This document shows, piece by piece, positions 58,501 through 64,000 of a DNA stretch of 64,000 nt. Positions within the stretch are counted from its first letter, which is position 1. Every line of letters begins with the position of its first letter. The position numbers and the translations under genes were made by a program. The stretch lies in the NCBI RefSeq assembly GCF_963924675.1, contig NC_089220.1, forward strand, positions 156,090,270-156,154,269. Reading direction: 5' to 3'. The notes under the pieces are model-generated. The model saw only the letters and a program-made list of their open reading frames with translations. It was not told the origin of the DNA and ran no database searches. This stretch comes from Phocoena phocoena (taxonomy: Eukaryota; Chordata; Mammalia; Artiodactyla; Phocoenidae).

Positions 58501-59635
58501 TCTCTAGGTATTTTTTGATTTCCTCTTTGATTTCTTCAGTGATCTCTTGGTTATTTAGTAACATATTTTTTAGCCTCCACGTGTTTGTGTTTTTTGCATT
58601 AGTTTCCCTGTAATTGATTTCTAATCTCGTAGCATTGTGGTCAGAAAGGATGCTTGATATGATTTCTGTTTTCTTAAACTTACTGAGGCTTGATTTGTGA
58701 CCCAATATGTGATCCAACCTGGAGAATGTTCCATGCACACTTGAGAAGAAAGTGTAATCTGCTGTTTTTGGTTGGAATGTACTGTAAATGTCAATTAAAT
58801 CTATCTGGTCTATTGTGTCATTTAAAGCTTGTGTTTCCTTATTTATTTTCATTTTTCATGATCTGTCCACTGGTATAAGTGAGGTGTTAAAGTCCCCCAC
58901 TATTATTGTGTTACTGTCAGTTTCCTCTTTTATGGCTGTTAGCAGTTGCCTTATGTATTGAGGTGCTCCTATGTTGGGTGCATATATATTTATAATTGTT
59001 ATATCTTCATGGATTGATCCCTTGATCATTATGTAGTGTCCTTCCTTGTCTCTTGTAACAGTCTTTATTTTAAAGTCTATTTTATCTGATAAGAGTATTG
59101 CTACTCCAGCTTTCTTTCTTTTTTTGTTCACATTTAATTAATTAATTTATTTATTTTTGGCTGTGTTGGGTCTTTGTTTCTGTGTGAGGGCTTTCTCTAG
59201 TTGTGGCAAGCAGGGGCCACTCCTCATCATGGTGCGTGGGCCTCTCACTCTTGCGGCCTCTCTTGTTACAGAGCACAGGCTCCAGATGCGCAGGCTCAGT
59301 AGTTGTGGCTCACGGGCCTAGTTGCTCTGTGGCATGTGGGATCTTCCCAGACCAGGGCTCGAACCTTTGTCCCCTGCATTAGCAGGCAGACTCTCAACAA
59401 CTGTGCTACCAGGGAAGCCCCCAGCTTTCTTTTGTTTTCCATTTGCATGGAATATCTTTTTCCATCTTCTCACTTTCAGTCTCTATGTGTCCTTAGGTCT
59501 GAAGTGGGTCTCTTGTAGACAGCATATATATGGGTCTTGTTTTTATATCCGTTCAGCAAGCCTGTGTCTTTTGGTTGAAGCATTTAATCCATTCACGTTT
59601 AAGGTAATTATCGATATGTATGTTCCTATGACCAT
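55565..59635 (-). pseudogene. LINE-1 ORF2 (endonuclease / reverse transcriptase), broken
   Basis: The start codon is at 59635 (coding MVIGTYI, LNVNGLN on the minus strand). QETHF is kept at 59501-59515. A SINE at 59118-59420 then splits the endonuclease region. After it, KAGVAILLSDK and GDFN remain. The longest run is 58852-58085 (255 codons; [27 protein letters not shown]). The reverse transcriptase is in shifted pieces: [33 protein letters not shown] at 57276-57500. The catalytic FADD is changed to LADD (57253-57264). C-terminal pieces run to about 55700. At least six frame breaks. Confidence 0.92.
59118..59420 (-). mobile_element. CHR-1-like long SINE inside LINE-1 ORF2
   Basis: Minus-strand SINE of about 303 bp with the long body (TTTTGGCTGTGTTGGGTCTTTG) seen also at 10.2 kb, but with fewer internal GTAGTTGTGGC units. 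The right edge is the head, GCTACCAGGGAAGCCC. Target-site duplication CCAGCTTTCTTT is at 59106-59117 and 59421-59432. It is strongly decayed, although it must postdate the host L1. Confidence 0.92.
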
Positions 59636-59692
59636 TTTCTTAATTGTTTTGGTTTGTTTTTGTGGGTCTTTTTCTTCTCTTGTGTTTCCCAC

Positions 59693-60597
59693 TTAGAGAA
59701 GTTCCTTTAGCATTTGTTGTAGAGCTGGTTTGGTGGTGCTGAATTCTCTTAGCTTTTGCTTGTCTGTAAAGCTTTTGATTTCTCCATTGAATCTGAATGA
59801 GATCCTTGCTGGTTAGAGTAATCTTGGTTGTAGGTTCTTCCCTTTCATCACTTTAAATATATCATGCCACTCCCTTCTGGCTTGTAGAGTTTCTGCTGAG
59901 AAATCAGCTGTTAACCTTATGGGAGTTCCCTTGTATGTTATTTTTCGTTTTTCCCTTGCTGCTTTCAATAATTTTTCTTTGTCTTTAATTTTTGCCAATT
60001 TGATTACTATGTGTCTTGGTGTGTTTCTCCTTGGGTTTATCCTGTTTGGGACTCTTGAGCTTCCTGGACTTGGGTGGCTATTTCCTTTCCCATGTTACGG
60101 AAGTTTTCGACTATAATCTCTTCAAATATTTTCTCTCGTCCCTTCTCTCTCTCTTCTCCTTTTGGGACCCCTATAATGCGAATGTTGTTGCGTGTAATGT
60201 TGTCCCAGAGGTCTCTTAGGCTGTCTTCATTTCTTTTTATTCTTTTTTCTTTAATCTGTTCTGCAGCAGTGAATTCCACCATTCTGTGTTTCAGGTCACT
60301 TATCTGTTCTTCTGCCTCAGTTATTCTGCTATTGATTCCTTCTAGTGTAGTTTTCATTTTAGTTATTGTATTGTTCATCTCTGTTTGTTTGTCCTTTAAT
60401 TATTCTAGGTCTTTGTTAAACATTTCTTGCATCTTCTCGACCTTTGCTTCCATTGTTTTTCCGACATCCTGGATCCTCTTCACTATCAGTATTTTGAATT
60501 CTTTTTCTGGAAGGTTGCCTATCTCCACTTCATTTAGTTGTTTTTCTGGGGTTTTATCTTGTTCCCTCATCTGGTATATAGCCCTCTGCCTTTTCAT
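59693..60597 (-). pseudogene. LINE-1 ORF1 (RNA-binding chaperone), broken
   Basis: The start is at 60597 (MKRQRAIYQMREQ on the minus strand). The first frame covers the N-terminus with LPEKEFKILIVKRIQD and the coiled coil, and stops at 60400. The next frame, 60378-60037, holds INSRITEAEEQISDLKHRM and the RRM-like start NIRIIGVPKGEE, but stops at 60037. The C-terminal part is present at 59998-59813 (KGTPIRLTADFSAETLQARREW). The ORF would end with the TAA at 59693-59695. About 300 codons in total, the usual size. Confidence 0.9.
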
Positions 60598-60599
60598 CT

Positions 60600-61497
60600 T
60601 GTCTATCTTTCTGTGAATGTGGTTTTTGTTCCACAGGCTGCAGGATTGTAGTTCTTCTTGCTTCTGCTGTCTGCCGTCTGGTGGATGAGGCTATCTAAGA
60701 GGCTTGATGGGAGGGACTGGTGGTCTGTATAGCTGACTGTTGCTCTGGTGGGCAGAGGTCAGTAAAACTTTAATCCACTTGACTGTTGGTGGGTGGGGCT
60801 GAGTTCCCTCCCTGTTGGTTTTTGGCCTGAGGCAACGCAACATTGGGGCCTACCTGGGCTCTTTGTTGGGGCTAATGACAGCCTCTGGGAGGGCTCACTC
60901 CAAGTAGTATTTCCCAGAACTTCTGCTGTCAGTGTCCTTGTCCCCACGGTGAGCTGCAGACCACCCCCTCCCCAGCCTCTGTAGGAGACCCTCCAACACT
61001 AGCAGGTAGGTCAGGTTCAGTCTCCCCTGGGGTCACTGCTCCTTCCCCTGGGTCCTGATGCACACACTACTTATTGTGTGCACTCCAGGAGTGGAGCCTC
61101 TGTTTCCCCCAGTCTTGTCCAAGTCCTGCAGTCACTTCCCACTAGGCTTCAAAATCTGATTCTCTAGGAATTCCTCCTCCCATTGCCGGAACCTCAGGTT
61201 GGGAAGCCTGATGTAGGCCTCAGAACCTTCACTCCAGTGGGTGGACTTCTGTGGTATAAGTGTTCTCCAGTCTGTGAGTCACTCACCCAGCAGTTATGGG
61301 ATTTGATTTTACTGTGATTGCACCCCTCCAACCGTCTCATCGTGGCTTCTCCTTTTTCTTTGGATGTGGGGTATGTTTTTTGTTGAGTTCCAGTGTCTTC
61401 CTGTTGATGATTGTTCAGCAGTTAGTTGTGATACTGGTGCTCTTGCAAGAGGGAGTGAGAGCACGTCCTTCTACTCCGCCATCTTGGTTCCTCCTCC
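60600..61497 (-). promoter_or_regulatory. LINE-1 5' UTR with internal promoter region
   Basis: A moderately GC-rich stretch upstream of ORF1 with stop-rich frames. In active L1s it is the RNA polymerase II promoter. It bears no obvious similarity to the 5' UTR at 30.6-32.8 kb apart from the common first bases. Confidence 0.75.
61476..61486 (-). promoter_or_regulatory. YY1-type motif at LINE-1 5' end
   Basis: CAAGATGGCGG on the minus strand, about 11 bases from the inferred L1 5' end, matches the YY1 consensus that sets the start site in well-studied mammalian L1s. It is intact here, unlike in the other L1. Confidence 0.75.
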
Positions 61498-62965
61498 ACT
61501 GTTGCAAATTTTGAGACACTTGTGTTACAGAGAATATATTATGGAGAACAGACTTAAGAAGGGCAGTTAACACAAGAGAAATACAGAAAATTAACCACTT
61601 CTTAAGGCTTATTTACACCAAAACACATTGATAACCACCCTATGTTGAGGAAATGGGGTTACCTGGGTCAACATCCACACTAGTATGTGTATTTACTTAC
61701 TGTCAAATCAATCAGTTGAGCTGCCTCTGCTAATTTATTTGACAGAGGCTTGTCAATGTAATTAGGGTAAAATGGTCCCCCATTGCAGCTACATGACACA
61801 TAAATATCTGAATGTGTATAAATGTAGAAAGACAAATAACACCATGATATATTTTTTAACAGCAAAAACAACAGAATATACAAAAGGGCCTGAGATGCAC
61901 AAAGGAAAGACATTTTGCTGGGTCTCCATAGAGCCAGAAATAGTATATTGTTTAGGGTTTTGAGTTATAATCAGAAGGAAAGGAAACCCCTCTGATGCTC
62001 CCTAGAAACCATAAGGGTCTTGATATGAATGGAAAAAGTGGGGTTGTTGCTGGATAACAGGAGTTTCAGAGTTGACAGAAAAGATATTGGAAGGAAGTTA
62101 TCTTTCTTTTGTTGGAGAGGGCAGAGTGAGTCTGGCAAGGTAGGTGTCTAACCTTATTTTGTGGAGGAGAAGCACAGCAAGCTAACACACTTAAAAGCTA
62201 GTAAACTCAGAGCAAATAATGGACTTAAGGAAGAACAAAGTACATAATATTATATATATATTATACATTCCAGGGAAAAATATATTTATCCCTCCAAGAC
62301 TTTGATTGATTATGAACATGGAAAGGTATTTAGTGTAAGTTAGGAAGAAATACTCATCGTGTAAACATTACTATAAAAATGGAATTAATTTGTTTTCATA
62401 TGTCCAAAATAAGAGATGTTAAGATTCACTTATACCTAGGTTTAATTGTATTGGTTCAGAATTCTTAAAAGAAGTCTTCGTTTTATTATATATACACCTT
62501 AAATACAAGTGCATATGTGTATTATGTAATACGTTTACATAATTTAAAAAACAACAACTTGTAGATTTTGGTCAGACATGTTAAGGACATGGAAGTCATC
62601 ACCCTCATTCTCACAACAAGAGAAAAAACTAAAACAAAAAAACCCTGAAAACCAACAATTCTTTTAAGATCTATCATTCACAGAGCAGACCATCATCCAC
62701 AAAAGTGCTTTTAAGGGACCCCAAACTGACACATCTATTCTCTGAAAGAACTGGGATAAGTTTGGACTTACCTCTTCTTTAAATATGATGGATAAGTGAC
62801 CAGTGAAGTCAACTAGCGTAGGGATTCTCATTATGGAAAAGTTGTAAGTAACAGATTCCATTCCTCTAATAGGTTTTGTAGTATTCAGAATTTCAATTTC
62901 TTGAAACTTGTTTCAGCTAGGGTAAGTTCTGTTTGTTAAGACAATTTATAAATTTTATCTAAACT
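61498..62965. other. unassigned sequence with a short AT repeat
   Basis: A (TA)n stretch is at about 62250-62266. The blocks at 61560-61600 and 62570-62700 have an L1-like flavour (ACAACAAGAGAAAAAACTAAAAC), but I cannot anchor them. No gene recognised. Confidence 0.4.
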
Positions 62966-62969
62966 TTCA

Positions 62970-64000
62970 AGTTAATTTATATTAAATTGTTTATAATATT
63001 ATTTTTATTATCTAGTTAATGTCTGATGAAGTGATGCTCGGTTTTTCATTCCTGATTATAGATGCCCCTCCCCTCTTTTAACCTATAATCACTAATCTGT
63101 TATTTTCCCCCATCACCCTATTTGGTCAGTTTTGCTAAGGGGCTATTGCTTTTTTTCTATAGGTTCCTACAACTAACTTTTGCTTTGTTGGTTTTCTCTA
63201 TTACACATTTAGTTTCTATTTTGTTAATTTCTCCTCATATTCCTTACTTCTACTTTCCTTGGTGTTTATTTGCTGTTCTTTTATCTAACTTCATGATATA
63301 TAAACTTATATCATTGGTTTTTTAGACTGTCACTGCTTCTAATATATGAATATAAGGCTATAAATTCCTCTCTGAGCACTGATGTATTTTTCTTTATCAT
63401 TAGTTCAAAAAATTTCTGAATTTCCTTTGTTATTTTTCTCTTAATCCATGAGTTATATGTAAGTGTATTGTTTAATTTCCAAGAAATTGAGAATTATCTG
63501 TATTCATTCATTCATTCTCTTGTTAACAATTTCTAGCTCAATTCCACTAAAGACAGAATATGTAATCTAATTTTTTTGTCTTTTAACATTTGTTAAGGTT
63601 TGTTTTATGATCTAGCATACAATTTTCATAAATTTTTAGTAAGTATTCCATATGCTAAAAAAGAATTAAATTCTCTATTTGTTGGGTGCAAGATTCCATA
63701 AATGTCAATTAGATAGACACTTTGAATTGTATTTCTCAGATCTCTATTCTTTCTGATGTTTTTCTGTTTTTCCTGCTAGTCCTTGAAGGAGATATATTCA
63801 AATCTCCATGATTGGGAGATTTATTTGAATGTGAGTTTTTCTGTTTCTCAATTTAATTCATCAAAATTTGTTCAATATGTTTTAAAAGAATTACTGGTGA
63901 ATGATGATTTTGAACTTTGAAATACTCCCTGTAGGCTAAATTCTTTATCATTGTGAAAGGTATCTCTTTATTTCTAGTATTGTTTTCTTTTTGCTTGAAC
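62970..64000 (-). mobile_element. old LINE-1 ORF2 region, runs off the window
   Basis: Antisense L1M-like sequence: TCTTTATCATTAGTTCAAAAAATTTCTGAATTTCC, CTTAATCCATGAGTTATATG, TTGTTGGGTGCAAGATTCCATAAATGTCAATTAGAT, TCTCCATGATTGGGAGATTTATTTGAATGTG and ATCATTGTGAAAGGTATCTCTTTATTTC. This is the middle and endonuclease part of ORF2 read backwards. No intact frame; the element's 5' part lies beyond 64000. Confidence 0.8.

Larger units (their letters stand above)
55325..61497 (-). mobile_element. near-complete but inactive LINE-1, second subfamily
   Basis: L1 in minus orientation. The 3' UTR is at the left edge, ORF2 and ORF1 in the middle, and a 5' UTR ends at 61497 with GGAGGAACCAAGATGGCGG on the minus strand, the expected 5' terminus. 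Length is about 6.2 kb including a 303-bp SINE. Both UTRs differ from those of the L1 at 30.6-38.1 kb, so this is a different subfamily. ORFs are broken. No convincing target-site duplication was found. Confidence 0.92.

Noticed and set aside
58085..58852. 255-codon minus-strand frame as a possible gene
   Set aside because: It encodes L1 ORF2 text ([22 protein letters not shown]) inside the minus-strand L1.

Overview
The window reads as nuclear DNA of a placental mammal, most probably a cetacean. The diagnostic signal is about a dozen copies of one tRNA-derived SINE of roughly 200 bp (heads beginning GGCTTCCCTGGTGGCGCAGTGG, A-tails, most flanked by target-site duplications) plus two longer, older relatives. 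From general knowledge these match the CHR SINEs of whales, hippos and ruminants. Ruminant Bov-tA/BovB and pig PRE1 elements were not noticed. The species cannot be named from this window.

I find no host protein-coding exon, tRNA, rRNA or CpG-island-like promoter. The longest open frames are fragments of LINE-1 ORF2, and many shorter ones are readings through SINEs. The window is therefore best read as intergenic or deep intronic DNA, and the annotation is mostly a stratigraphy of retroposons.

Layout. 1-7 kb: mostly unassigned sequence with a MaLR-type LTR, an L1 3' tail and a MIR. 7-13 kb: SINEs, a long L2 relic, an L1 tail and SINE inserted at the same target, and an ERV-like LTR. 13.6-15.4 kb: old L1, minus strand. 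15.4-19.7 kb: a DNA transposon and L2 relics. 19.7-24.3 kb: old plus-strand L1 pieces broken by three SINEs, then a small tandem repeat. 26-26.9 kb: an inverted (twin-primed) L1. 30.6-38.1 kb: a full-length but dead plus-strand L1 with 5' UTR, ORF1, ORF2, 3' UTR and a nested SINE. 38.1-44.4 kb: mostly unassigned, with SINEs and L2. 44.4-45.0 kb: a second inverted L1. 45.6-53.3 kb: a mosaic of ancient L1 split by nested LTRs and a SINE. 55.3-61.5 kb: a second near-complete dead L1, minus strand, from a subfamily with different UTRs, its endonuclease region split by a SINE. 63-64 kb: an old minus-strand L1 running off the window.

Nothing here forms a working gene system. The logic that links the parts is retrotransposition: L1 ORF2p endonuclease and reverse transcriptase made the L1 copies and, in trans, the SINE copies. 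Family names are from recognition by eye; no database search was run, and edges of old repeats are approximate to tens of bases.
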